A stretch of DNA of 64,000 nucleotides. Source: Muribaculaceae bacterium (GTDB lineage: Bacteria > Bacteroidota > Bacteroidia > Bacteroidales > Muribaculaceae). The notes under the pieces were generated by a model that was not told where the DNA came from, did no database searches, and was given only the letters and a program-made list of their open reading frames with translations. A program made the translations under genes and the position numbers. Shown in pieces: positions 17,480-26,334 of the stretch. The stretch spans positions 62,001 through 126,000 of the forward strand of contig JAFLTO010000001.1 in the NCBI GenBank assembly GCA_022510425.1. Direction: 5' to 3'. Position 1 is the stretch's first letter; each line of letters begins with the position of its first letter.

Positions 17480-18220
17480 ATGAAATGGATTTTCTTTGAT
17501 CTTGACGATACACTTTGGAATTTCACAGCAAATTCTGCCGTAGCATTAAGGAAACTATATGAGATATCCCCTATTCTAAAAAAACTTTTCAAAGACATCT
17601 CTGAATTTATAAATATCTATCATGATAAAAATCAATTATTGTGGGATCTTTATGCTCAAGGGAAAGTAACGACTAATCAATTGAAAGTGGAGAGGTGGCG
17701 GCTCACCTTATCCACCCGACAGTTTGAAGTTTTAACCGCAGTGTGTGAGGAACTCGACAGAAATTATCTTGATATTTTGGCACAAGAGAGCGAAAAGATA
17801 GAAGGTGTGGAAGAACTTTTAGAAAAAATCTCAAAAAATTCACTTATAGCCGTTCTTTCAAACGGATTTTCTAAAACCCAATATAAAAAACTGCATTATT
17901 CAGGATTGGAGAAATATATCAACCGAGTTATCGTGAGTGAAGAAATCGGGATAAATAAACCAAACAAAAAACTATTTGATTATTCAATATCAGAAACTGG
18001 CGCCACACCCCCCTATCTAATGGTCGGAGATCATGCACAAACTGATATCATCGGAGCCATGAAAGCCGGATGGCATGCTATATGGTACAATCCCGAAGGT
18101 AAACCGTTTCCTCTTTCAGAGGTAGAGATGCAAACTCAGGGAATAGACAGTCACCTTCTCGTTGGCATTGTTAAAAATATGACTGAATTGTATAAAGCAA
18201 TTCAAAATTTCTATAAGTGA
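17480..18220 (+). CDS. HAD-superfamily hydrolase, YjjG type
   Basis: 246 residues. HAD motif I DLDDT (Asp7 and Asp9), motif II SNG in AVLSNGF, motif III lysine in INKPNKKLF, motif IV GDHAQTDI. The helical cap and overall pattern fit the YjjG group, which dephosphorylates pyrimidine (including non-canonical) nucleoside monophosphates. It lies 53 bases after the YigZ gene, so it may belong to the same transcript. Confidence 0.87.
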   Translation: MKWIFFDLDDTLWNFTANSAVALRKLYEISPILKKLFKDISEFINIYHDKNQLLWDLYAQGKVTTNQLKVERWRLTLSTRQFEVLTAVCEELDRNYLDILAQESEKIEGVEELLEKISKNSLIAVLSNGFSKTQYKKLHYSGLEKYINRVIVSEEIGINKPNKKLFDYSISETGATPPYLMVGDHAQTDIIGAMKAGWHAIWYNPEGKPFPLSEVEMQTQGIDSHLLVGIVKNMTELYKAIQNFYK

Positions 18221-18321
18221 AAAAAAATCACGATATTTGCAGTGCCAAATCGGCTAAGAAAATAACAGATCAGTCTTGAAAAGACTATCTAAGATATAAT
18301 AACATTAATAATTAAACAGTT

Positions 18322-18411
18322 ATGCCAAGCGGAAAGAAAAGGAAAGGTCACAAGATGGCCACTCACAAGCGCAAAAAGAGACTGAGAAAGAATCGTCACA
18401 AGAAGAAGTGA
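18322..18411 (+). CDS. 29-residue basic protein, AURKAIP1/COX24 (bS22/mS38-like) family
   Basis: Very short gene encoding 29 residues, more than half Lys or Arg: starts MPSGKKRKGHKMATHKRKKR and ends RHKKK. This matches the AURKAIP1/COX24-domain peptides annotated before RNase G in Bacteroidota and related to mitochondrial mS38 and actinobacterial bS22. Probably a small-subunit ribosomal protein. A hairpin in its leader (AGTCTT 18272-18277 / AAGACT 18281-18286) could serve regulation. The family link is from memory. Confidence 0.85.
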   Translation: MPSGKKRKGHKMATHKRKKRLRKNRHKKK

Positions 18412-18467
18412 GGAAGGCTATCGGGAAAATGAGATCACGACTTTTTCCCTAAAGGCCGCAATAATTG

Positions 18468-18522
18468 GCAGACATAAACAAGGTGGGGAGAAACTTCATC
18501 TTTGTTATGTCTGCAAGTTTTT
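18468..18522 (+). terminator. Terminator/attenuator between the 29-residue gene and RNase G
   Basis: Ten-bp perfect stem GCAGACATAA (18468-18477) / TTATGTCTGC (18505-18514), followed after three bases by five T. It lies in the 154-base gap before the RNase G gene. A second hairpin, GGGAAAA (18423-18429) / TTTTCCC (18443-18449), precedes it. Confidence 0.65.
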
Positions 18523-18565
18523 ATGTACATAGCCGAATAACTAACGGCTTCTATAACAAACAAAA

Positions 18566-20200
18566 ATGAAAAGCGAATTAGTAGTAGACGTCCAGCAAAA
18601 AGAAATCTCCATAGCTCTGCTTGAAGAAAACCGTCTTGTATCCTTACAAAAAGAGAGCAGAAATCAGGCATATGCGGTGGGAGATCTTTACCTTGCTAAG
18701 GTGAAGAAAATAATGCCGGGACTTAATGCCGCATTTGTGGATGTGGGCTTCGAAAAAGACGCTTTTCTTCATTATCTTGATCTGGGTCCTCAGTTCAATA
18801 CATTCAAAGCCTTTCTAAAGGAAGCTCGGGATGATAAAAAAAAGGTGCCGAATATTTCTAAATTCGAGCAGTTGGAAGATATTCCTAAACAAGGTACGAT
18901 ACAAGATGTAATTAAGCCCGGCGATCAACTTTTGGTGCAAATCGCTAAGGAGCCTATATCTTCGAAAGGACCAAGACTTACTACAGAAATTTCATTTACG
19001 GGACGTTTTCTTGTTCTAATGCCTTTCGGCGATAAAATTTCGGTTTCTCAAAAAATCAAATCCACCGAAGAGAAAGTGCGTTTGCGTCAACTTGTTGGTA
19101 GTATCAAACCCAAAGGATACAGCGTTATTATACGCACTTCAGCTGAGAACAAGAAATTTGCCGAACTCAATCAGGAGCTTCGTTCACTTGTAAAAGCCTG
19201 GGAAGATTCTATTGTGAAATTCCAACGTAGCCAGCCTCCTATGCTTGTTTATGAGGAAGAGTCAAGAGCTGTAAGCATTATACGCGACATTTTTTCAACT
19301 GACTTTGAATATGTTCATGTAAATGACAAGGCTGCCTTTGAACAGATCCAAAGATATGTCGAGCTTATATATCCTGAAAAGAAAGAAGTGGTTAAACTTT
19401 ATCAAAAGGATACTCCCATTTTTGACCATTTCAACATCACACGCCAAATAAAGAGTTCTTTTGGAAAGACTGTTTCTTTCAAAAGCGGTGCTTATATCAT
19501 CATAGAACACACGGAAGCATTGCATGTAATAGATGTAAATTCAGGCAACCGAAGTAAGCAAAGCAGCGATCAGGAAACTAACGCTCTTGATGTTAACCTA
19601 AAGGCTGCAGATGAAATAGCTCGACAGTTGCGACTGAGAGATATGGGAGGAATTATCGTGATTGATTTCATCGACATGAACAAAGCCGAACATCGGCAGA
19701 CTCTATATGAGCACATGAAAGAAATAATGAGTCATGACCGTGCACGGCACAATATACTCCCGCTTAGCAAATTCGGGCTAATGCAGATCACGCGCCAAAG
19801 GGTCCGTCCTGCTTTGGATGTAACTACAGAGGAATCTTGTCCTTCCTGCTATGGTAAGGGACATATACAACCTTCATTATTATTCACAGATAAACTTGAC
19901 GAAAAACTAGATTATCTTGTGAATACTCTTCAAGTGAACAGGTTTACAATGTATATCCATCCCTATGTGGAAGCTTATATAAAGAAAGGATTGATATCTA
20001 TCTTTACCAAATGGCGTAGGAAATACGGTAGACGATTTAAAGTGCTCCCTGATCAATCTCTTGCCTATCTACAGTATAAAGTGATCGACAGTGAGGGAAA
20101 AGAGATAGATTTAAAGGAAGAAAGAGATTTCAACAGTAATCAGTCTAAGAGTCATGCCCGTCACAAGGACTCAGATAATGAAGAAAATCAGCCACAATGA
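18566..20200 (+). CDS. rng: Ribonuclease G/E family endoribonuclease
   Basis: 544 residues, RNase G size rather than the longer RNase E. S1-like domain (about 35-120), RNase H-like and DNase I-like catalytic core with the Mg2+-binding aspartates in IDVNSG and IVIDFIDM, and the Zn-link CPSCYGKG near residue 427. Processes rRNA 5' ends and degrades mRNA. The C-terminus overlaps the convergent folC by 56 bases. The leader contains two hairpins. Confidence 0.94.
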   Translation: MKSELVVDVQQKEISIALLEENRLVSLQKESRNQAYAVGDLYLAKVKKIMPGLNAAFVDVGFEKDAFLHYLDLGPQFNTFKAFLKEARDDKKKVPNISKFEQLEDIPKQGTIQDVIKPGDQLLVQIAKEPISSKGPRLTTEISFTGRFLVLMPFGDKISVSQKIKSTEEKVRLRQLVGSIKPKGYSVIIRTSAENKKFAELNQELRSLVKAWEDSIVKFQRSQPPMLVYEEESRAVSIIRDIFSTDFEYVHVNDKAAFEQIQRYVELIYPEKKEVVKLYQKDTPIFDHFNITRQIKSSFGKTVSFKSGAYIIIEHTEALHVIDVNSGNRSKQSSDQETNALDVNLKAADEIARQLRLRDMGGIIVIDFIDMNKAEHRQTLYEHMKEIMSHDRARHNILPLSKFGLMQITRQRVRPALDVTTEESCPSCYGKGHIQPSLLFTDKLDEKLDYLVNTLQVNRFTMYIHPYVEAYIKKGLISIFTKWRRKYGRRFKVLPDQSLAYLQYKVIDSEGKEIDLKEERDFNSNQSKSHARHKDSDNEENQPQ

Positions 20201-21446
20201 ATGTGGAGCCTCCGATGAAGATGATATCTTTTTCGGAGGCTTCTCTTTTCGCCTCCTTATAAGCTTCTGCCACGTTAGAATAGATTTTACATGGGATGCC
20301 CTTTTCTGTGAATTTCATCCATAGTTTATCCGCTGCAAGGGCTCGTGGTATCTGAGCATTGGTGATATAATATACAGCATCTCGAGGAAGAATATCAAGA
20401 ATCTTATCGATAGCTTTATCTGCCACAAAACCAATCACTATCCTCAATTTATTGTGAGAACCATCATTTGTAAGTCTATATAACTGATTGAAATTATAAG
20501 ATAATCCGGCGATATTATGACCCGTGTCTGCTATAACCAGAGGAGATTCTTTTTTTATTATCATCCAACGACCCATCAATCCTGTTTGTTCGCATACTTT
20601 CTCAACACCCACTATAATTGCTTCATCGGATATTTCTATCCCTAACTCTCTCAGTTTTTCTAGAGAAGTCAAGACTGTGAGAAGATTCTTTTTCTGATAA
20701 TCACCCCCCAATGGCAAGTTTATTTTCGACAATAAATTTGATAACTTTGATCGTTCATCATTCTTATCTGCAAAAGTAATATCAGACTTTGTTTCCAGTG
20801 CTTTATCCTTGAATACGTTTTCGACTCCTTGTTGCGTTTCTCCGATCACTACGGGGATACCTTTCTTGATAATCCCTGCTTTTTCCCGGGCGATTTCTTC
20901 AAGGGTATTTCCTAAAAATTGATTATGATCGTGGGATATATTTGTTATCACAGACAATAAGGGTGAGATAATATTGGTGGAATCAAGTCGTCCACCCATA
21001 CCTACCTCTATGACTGCATAATCCACATTTTCTTCTGCAAACCAGTTGAATGCCATTATCATGGTGAGTTCGAAGAAAGAAGGATGACCTTCATACCCTG
21101 AATTTTTCCAGTTCTCAACAAAGTTAACAACTTTTTCCTTGGGAATCATCTCACCGTTTATACGCATTCTTTCACGGAAATCAACCAGATGAGGAGAGGT
21201 GTAAAGACCCGTTTTATAACCTTGAGACTGGAGAACTGAAGCTATCATATGAGAAGTACTTCCCTTTCCGTTCGTACCTCCTATGTGGATTGATTTAAAT
21301 TTATTATGAGGATTGCCAAAATATTTAGACAACTCTATACTTGTTTCAAGTCCCGGTTTGTAAGCCGGAGCTCCGGTTCTCGAAAACATTGGGAGTTGGC
21401 TGAATAAAAAATCCAAAGCTTCTTTATATTTATCTTCTATATTCAT
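20145..21446 (-). CDS. folC: Folylpolyglutamate synthase / dihydrofolate synthase
   Basis: 433 residues. Mur-ligase-like: P-loop GGTNGKGST (56-64), GMGGRLDSTN, SHDHNQFLG and DTGHNIAG. Adds glutamate to folates and makes dihydrofolate from dihydropteroate. Start six bases after the second chromate-transporter gene, so it is probably the last gene of the cyd operon. Its 3' end runs 56 bases into the rng coding region on the other strand. Confidence 0.94.
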   Translation of the reverse strand: MNIEDKYKEALDFLFSQLPMFSRTGAPAYKPGLETSIELSKYFGNPHNKFKSIHIGGTNGKGSTSHMIASVLQSQGYKTGLYTSPHLVDFRERMRINGEMIPKEKVVNFVENWKNSGYEGHPSFFELTMIMAFNWFAEENVDYAVIEVGMGGRLDSTNIISPLLSVITNISHDHNQFLGNTLEEIAREKAGIIKKGIPVVIGETQQGVENVFKDKALETKSDITFADKNDERSKLSNLLSKINLPLGGDYQKKNLLTVLTSLEKLRELGIEISDEAIIVGVEKVCEQTGLMGRWMIIKKESPLVIADTGHNIAGLSYNFNQLYRLTNDGSHNKLRIVIGFVADKAIDKILDILPRDAVYYITNAQIPRALAADKLWMKFTEKGIPCKIYSNVAEAYKEAKREASEKDIIFIGGSTFIVADFLHYLSPCDGHDS

Positions 21447-21452
21447 TTTTCA

Positions 21453-22058
21453 CTAATAATAAAGTATTAAACCTGTGATACCTGCCAAAACAATAATGAG
21501 GATAGGATGAATCTTTAAAACTTGGTTTTTTAGTTTAATTGGGAAATAGGCCAAACAAAATGCGGCAACACATATTCCTATGTTAGTCCAGAGTTGCCAG
21601 TTTATTCCTCTCGGATTAAAATTGGGTGCATTCATAAGCATAATTGCTGCTGCTGCAATAAGTCCTACAATAACGGGTCTCAATCCTGAGAATATAGCCT
21701 TAATAGCTCCACTTTCACTGTGTTTACGAATGAAATGAGAGCTATAAAGTACTAATATAAAACTTGGGATGACTACCGCCAAGGTAGCTAAACATGACCC
21801 AAGGAGTGACCACCCTATACCCGCTAAAGCTGAATCAACTTCTCCGGGAGCTACAAATCCTATATAAGTGGCCGAATTAATTCCGATAGGACCCGGTGTC
21901 ATCTGAGAAATTGCCACTATATCGGTAAACATTGTCTCTGATATCCATCCGGGGGACACCACTGACTTTTCAACAAGAGAGAGCATTGCATAGCCTCCTC
22001 CGAATCCAAATATACCAATCTTGAAGTAAGCCCAGACAAGCTGCCAATAGATGTTCAT
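21453..22058 (-). CDS. Chromate transporter half (CHR domain)
   Basis: 201 residues, about six hydrophobic segments, with the CHR motif FGFGGGYAMLSLVE and a TPGPIGINSATY loop. Short-chain CHR proteins work as pairs of homologous halves, and the partner is encoded just upstream. Known substrates are chromate or sulfate-like anions; the physiological substrate here is unknown. Confidence 0.9.
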   Translation of the reverse strand: MNIYWQLVWAYFKIGIFGFGGGYAMLSLVEKSVVSPGWISETMFTDIVAISQMTPGPIGINSATYIGFVAPGEVDSALAGIGWSLLGSCLATLAVVIPSFILVLYSSHFIRKHSESGAIKAIFSGLRPVIVGLIAAAAIMLMNAPNFNPRGINWQLWTNIGICVAAFCLAYFPIKLKNQVLKIHPILIIVLAGITGLILYY

Positions 22059-22088
22059 AGAATAGGGATTGGAGATTAAGGAAAAGTT

Positions 22089-22670
22089 TTAGGGGTTAGA
22101 GTTGTTAACTTTTTGTTTTGGTATCCACCAGACAAAAAAGCCTCCTAAGCCACCCAGCACTATGAAAAAAATAGGGTTTGAGATCAAACCTAAATCCAAT
22201 GATATCAATAATGCCACTACAAATGGTATCCAGACCGTTTTCCATTGCAGTTTTGCCGCTTTTGCCGAAGTTATAACCGGTGCTATAATCAAGGCGACAA
22301 CAGCAGGCCTAATTCCCATAAAAATTGCTGAAACAACTCTATTATTCTTGATAATCTCAGGAGTCAGGAAAATTGCGATTGCAAGTATAATCAAGAAAGA
22401 CGGAAGGATGGTGCCTGCTGCCGCTACAAGGCTACCTTTGGTCCCTCCTATTTTATCCCCGACAGCAGTGGCTATATTAACGGCAAGAATTCCCGGAAGG
22501 GACTGTGCCACGGCCAGTAGATCCAGGAATTCTTCTTTTTCAATCCAATGATGTTTATCTACAATTTCTCTTTCGATGATTGAAATCATAGCCCAGCCTC
22601 CACCGAAAGTGAAAGCTCCGATCTTGAAAAAAGTCAGAAACAGACTCAGGTATTGTCCCATAAGGTTCAA
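22089..22670 (-). CDS. Chromate transporter half (CHR domain)
   Basis: 193 residues, partner of the next gene. CHR motif FTFGGGWAMISIIEREIV and the SLPGILAVNIATAVG loop. Starts 15 bases after cydB and is followed by the second half 30 bases later. The two halves are expected to have opposite membrane orientation. Confidence 0.9.
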   Translation of the reverse strand: MNLMGQYLSLFLTFFKIGAFTFGGGWAMISIIEREIVDKHHWIEKEEFLDLLAVAQSLPGILAVNIATAVGDKIGGTKGSLVAAAGTILPSFLIILAIAIFLTPEIIKNNRVVSAIFMGIRPAVVALIIAPVITSAKAAKLQWKTVWIPFVVALLISLDLGLISNPIFFIVLGGLGGFFVWWIPKQKVNNSNP

Positions 22671-22685
22671 TCTCCTTCAGTCTTG

Positions 22686-23834
22686 TCAATATTTATGGGT
22701 AGTATTTTCTAATTCTTCAGAAGTGAGTTTCTTCTTATCCATCGACCACCATACATAAGCAATGTAACCCAAAACAAATGGTATTACAATTGAAACATAA
22801 CTCATGGCAATCAAAGTGAATTCTGAAGACGATGCGTTTCTTATAGTCAATGAAGAGGAGGGATCAATCAAGGAAGGATAGAAAGCTGTATTGCCGTAAC
22901 CAGCCGCCCAGAACAAAGCCACTACAACTAAAAAAGTACCCACACCGGTAAACCATATGCCTTTTGTGAAGTGCTTTGAAAAAATCGATTTTATAAGACC
23001 AAACAGCACTAAAATCACTCCGATAACCAATGTCATTCCCGACCACCACATATGAGTGAAGTTATGGAAATATTTGTATGGTTCTTCAGTGGCAGTGACT
23101 GTAAGATCATTATTTGTTGTGGCGTCATAACCAGTAGTGGTACAAAGCATAGTAAGGAACCATAAGAAGAATACTACAAAGATGCCGCCATTTACAAGTG
23201 CTTTATTCTTTAAGGTGTTAAAGAAATCCTCATCATCAATATTGTTCATCATGTAAAGACATGATTGCATTCGAGCGAGGAACAAAACAGCAACGCCGAG
23301 AACCAAATTTTTCCAGTTGAAAATGGCTTCAAACCCGTGTGAATGTGACCATTTTGAGATTACAGGGCTATGTGTATCTAAAAGATTTCCTCTTGTGACG
23401 GTAAATTCCGCTCCAAAGAAGAACATTGAAACAGCCACACCTAAAAGAATACAACCCACACAACCATTTATAAACAGGAATGTATCGTAGGTTTTTGTGC
23501 CATAAACGTTACCTTGTTTCCCCCTATATTCATAGCTTACAGCTTGTACTATAAAGCTGAACAGTATTAGTATCCAAAGCCAATATGCTCCCCCAAAACT
23601 TGTGGAATAAAACAATGGGAAAGAAGCGAAAAAAGCTCCTCCAAACACCACTAAAGTGGTGAAAGTCAATTCCCATTTTCTTCCCATTGAATTAACTATG
23701 AGTTCTTTTCTTGCATCTGAACCGGCTGTCAATAGCATAGACTGACCTCCCTGCACAAATAGCAAGAAAACCAAGAGTCCTCCCAATACGGAGATAAGAC
23801 ACCACCAATAATTCTGAAAATGTACTAATTCCAT
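22686..23834 (-). CDS. cydB: Cytochrome bd ubiquinol/menaquinol oxidase subunit II
   Basis: 382 residues, eight or nine hydrophobic spans, matching CydB length. Partner of CydA in the quinol oxidase that reduces O2 without proton pumping. Seen: YWWCLISVLGGLLVFLLFVQGG near the N-terminus and GWKW-less but typical FYPSLIDPSSSLTI segment near the C-terminus. It follows cydA by 15 bases. Confidence 0.94.
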   Translation of the reverse strand: MELVHFQNYWWCLISVLGGLLVFLLFVQGGQSMLLTAGSDARKELIVNSMGRKWELTFTTLVVFGGAFFASFPLFYSTSFGGAYWLWILILFSFIVQAVSYEYRGKQGNVYGTKTYDTFLFINGCVGCILLGVAVSMFFFGAEFTVTRGNLLDTHSPVISKWSHSHGFEAIFNWKNLVLGVAVLFLARMQSCLYMMNNIDDEDFFNTLKNKALVNGGIFVVFFLWFLTMLCTTTGYDATTNNDLTVTATEEPYKYFHNFTHMWWSGMTLVIGVILVLFGLIKSIFSKHFTKGIWFTGVGTFLVVVALFWAAGYGNTAFYPSLIDPSSSLTIRNASSSEFTLIAMSYVSIVIPFVLGYIAYVWWSMDKKKLTSEELENTTHKY

Positions 23835-23849
23835 AATAAAGAGTTTTTA

Positions 23850-25421
23850 TCAATGAGCGTAATCAATTTCCAAATCTGTTAAAGACCTCTTCTTTATCTG
23901 TTTCACCATAATGTTGACTTCTGCTATAAGCAATATAGTGAAAATGATAGCAAAAAGCCAGAAAGTGAGAATTACTGATCCTGCCTGTATTTCGGAAATG
24001 GCAGCTTTCGTAGGCAAGAGGTCTTGTACCGTCCAAGGTTGACGTCCTACTTCAGCTACTGCCCAACCTGCTTCCGAACAAACCCAAATGAAAGGAACAG
24101 AAACCATTGCAATCCATTGCAACCATTTCTTATTGGCAAGCCAGTCTTTCCGACTATACACTAAGAAAAGTGCAGCCACGAAGTAAAGCAGAAAATAAGT
24201 TCCCAAAAATACCATTATTCTAAATGAAGTAAATGTCAATCCCACCGGAGGGATAGCTTCCTCAACATTGTCGAAATAACCATATCCAAAATATGGATAA
24301 TATTGACGGAGCTCGGCCTCCGCTTTGAGCATTGCGGCTTCATCATTCTGCGATCTTGCCAAATCATATGCCCTTAGGGCTTCATGGGCAAGTTTACCTT
24401 GACGTATTCTTTCTTCGTAGCTTACAGTGTTGATGGTATCTCCGTTTTCATCGATTGTGTAACCCTTGATAATATCAGCAATCCCCGGAACGTAAGCATG
24501 AAGATCATGTTTAGCTAAAATTGAAAGACCATAAGGAACTGTGATATCGAAAAGATATTCATCCTCGTCGTTGTTCCAGGTCTTGTTGGGATTTACGATA
24601 CCGGCAGCAACTATCCCCGCTGATTCATGACCATGATAAAGTCCTTCCATAGCTGCAAGTTTCATGGGCTGATGTTTGGTTACTTCCACCGCAGAACCAT
24701 CTCCTGTCCACATCGTAAGCAGAAGTCCTATCAGACCGATCCATCCTCCAACTTTTATTGAACGTTCAGCAAATGGTATGTTGCGTTTTTTATACATGAA
24801 CCAAGCACTGACGCCGATAACAAATACACCGGCAAGCGCCCATCCTGAGAATACAGCGTGTAGATATTTATTAACGGCTATTCCGGAGAAAAGTTCCCAA
24901 AAATTGTTCATTACATTTCTCATCTGACCGGGATCGAATTCCATTCCCACAGGATATTGCATCCACGCATTCGCAACCAATATCCAAAGGGCAGAAACTG
25001 AGGCACCAAACCATGTCATCCAAGTGGAAACCAGATGGAATTTCTCGCTAACTTTACCCCATCCAAAAAACATCACTGCTACGAATGTAGCCTCGATAAA
25101 GAAAGCGACGAGACCCTCAATAGCCAGAGGGGCTCCGAATATGTCACCTACGAACCAGGAATAGTTGCTCCAATTGGTACCGAATTCAAATTCAAGTATA
25201 ATACCCGTTGCTATACCGATAGCGAAGTTGATACCGAATAAAGTCATCCAGAACTTCGTGGCTGCAAGCCATTTTTCCGATTTTGTCTTCAGATAGATGC
25301 TTTCCATTACCGCCACGATAAGGGAAAGCCCTAATGTGAGCGGCACAAAAAGCCAATGGTAAATGGCGGTGAGCGCAAATTGCCATCGCGACCAGTCCAC
25401 CACTGTCATTAGATCGTCCAT
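23850..25421 (-). CDS. cydA: Cytochrome bd ubiquinol/menaquinol oxidase subunit I
   Basis: 523 residues. Haem b595 ligand His22 in SRWQFALTAIYHWLFVPLT, haem b558 ligand region in NKYLHAVFSGW, and the CSEAGWAVAEVGRQPW segment before the C-terminal helices. A longer Q-loop region with charged stretches lies around residues 270-370. High-affinity oxidase giving microaerobic respiration and O2 scavenging in gut-type anaerobes. Preceded by the DUF4492 gene. Confidence 0.96.
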   Translation of the reverse strand: MDDLMTVVDWSRWQFALTAIYHWLFVPLTLGLSLIVAVMESIYLKTKSEKWLAATKFWMTLFGINFAIGIATGIILEFEFGTNWSNYSWFVGDIFGAPLAIEGLVAFFIEATFVAVMFFGWGKVSEKFHLVSTWMTWFGASVSALWILVANAWMQYPVGMEFDPGQMRNVMNNFWELFSGIAVNKYLHAVFSGWALAGVFVIGVSAWFMYKKRNIPFAERSIKVGGWIGLIGLLLTMWTGDGSAVEVTKHQPMKLAAMEGLYHGHESAGIVAAGIVNPNKTWNNDEDEYLFDITVPYGLSILAKHDLHAYVPGIADIIKGYTIDENGDTINTVSYEERIRQGKLAHEALRAYDLARSQNDEAAMLKAEAELRQYYPYFGYGYFDNVEEAIPPVGLTFTSFRIMVFLGTYFLLYFVAALFLVYSRKDWLANKKWLQWIAMVSVPFIWVCSEAGWAVAEVGRQPWTVQDLLPTKAAISEIQAGSVILTFWLFAIIFTILLIAEVNIMVKQIKKRSLTDLEIDYAH

Positions 25422-25481
25422 GAGTTCTTATGGTTAGTTATGTATTATTGTTTTTGTTTGCTTTTATGTTTTTAGAGAAAA

Positions 25482-25709
25482 TCAAGAACCTCTGTTAGCA
25501 AGTTCCTGACGAACATGATCAGCTCTTTCTTCATCAGTGGTATAATCTCGTTGCAAGAGATTGGGGAAAAAAAGCAATTTCATAACCACAAAGAAAAAAA
25601 AGAGTTTTACCAGAATTATAATCCATAATGTTTTGCCCACGGTCATACCTTTGAAGCCTTCATAATAAAGGTCCCAAACCCTTTTAGAGAATCCCGTGAT
25701 ATTTGCCAT
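25482..25709 (-). CDS. DUF4492 small membrane protein
   Basis: 75 residues with one hydrophobic span (about 28-48, LWIIILVKLFFFFVVMKLLF) and a charged tail. DUF4492 proteins sit immediately before cydA in Bacteroidota and Campylobacterota, so a role as an accessory subunit or assembly factor of cytochrome bd is inferred. First gene of the cyd operon, 60 bases before cydA. Confidence 0.85.
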   Translation of the reverse strand: MANITGFSKRVWDLYYEGFKGMTVGKTLWIIILVKLFFFFVVMKLLFFPNLLQRDYTTDEERADHVRQELANRGS

Positions 25710-25731
25710 TTCTTGTAAAACAATGTTATCG

Positions 25732-25761
25732 CAAATTTAATAAATAAATTAATATATCAAA
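25732..25761 (-). promoter_or_regulatory. cyd operon promoter
   Basis: Minus strand TTTG (25761-25758), 18-base spacer, TAAATTTG (25739-25732); predicted leader about 20 bases to the DUF4492 ATG. Confidence 0.65.
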
Positions 25762-25805
25762 GTCTTTTTCTTAAAGATGTAACTAAACTAAGGGCTTTCG
25801 AGGTG

Positions 25806-25836
25806 TTGGGGGCTTTAAAATTTTTTCTTACCTTTG
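25806..25836 (+). promoter_or_regulatory. Promoter of the DUF4494 / yggS operon
   Basis: TTG (25806-25808), 20-base spacer, TACCTTTG (25829-25836); predicted leader about 20 bases. Confidence 0.65.
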
Positions 25837-25858
25837 CTAAATCAAAAACTTTATAAAG

Positions 25859-26317
25859 ATGGCTTTATGGTTTGAATGTAAGGTTCGTTACGAACGCATG
25901 ACTGAAAATGGTACAGTAAAAAAGGTGAACGAACCCTATCTTGTGGATGCTCTTAGCTTCACAGAAGCAGAATCTCGCATCATAGAAAAAATCACCCCTT
26001 ACATCTCCGGTGATTTCAGTATTTCCGCCGTAAAGAAAACTAAAATATCAGAGATTTTCTTTGACGATAGTGGTGACAGGTACTATTTGGTGAAAGTTAA
26101 TTTCATCACTTTAGATGAAAAATCAGGTGTGGAAAAAAAATCTTCAAATTTTATGCTGGTTCAAGCCTCGGATTTCGCAGGAGCCCTCAAGAAATTTGAA
26201 GAAGGCATGAAAGGCACTTTGGCCGATTATGAGATAGCTTCTATAACGGAAACTTCCCTTATGGATATCTTTCCTTTCCAACTCGGAGTCATGAAAGCCG
26301 GAGAAAATCCACAATAA
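25859..26317 (+). CDS. DUF4494 family protein
   Basis: 152 residues, soluble, no signal peptide. N-terminus (MALWFECKVRYERM) and the LVDALSFTEAESR segment match DUF4494, a Bacteroidota family of unknown function. Precedes yggS by 17 bases, probably co-transcribed. Confidence 0.87.
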   Translation: MALWFECKVRYERMTENGTVKKVNEPYLVDALSFTEAESRIIEKITPYISGDFSISAVKKTKISEIFFDDSGDRYYLVKVNFITLDEKSGVEKKSSNFMLVQASDFAGALKKFEEGMKGTLADYEIASITETSLMDIFPFQLGVMKAGENPQ

Positions 26318-26334
26318 TAACTACGAACATTTTA

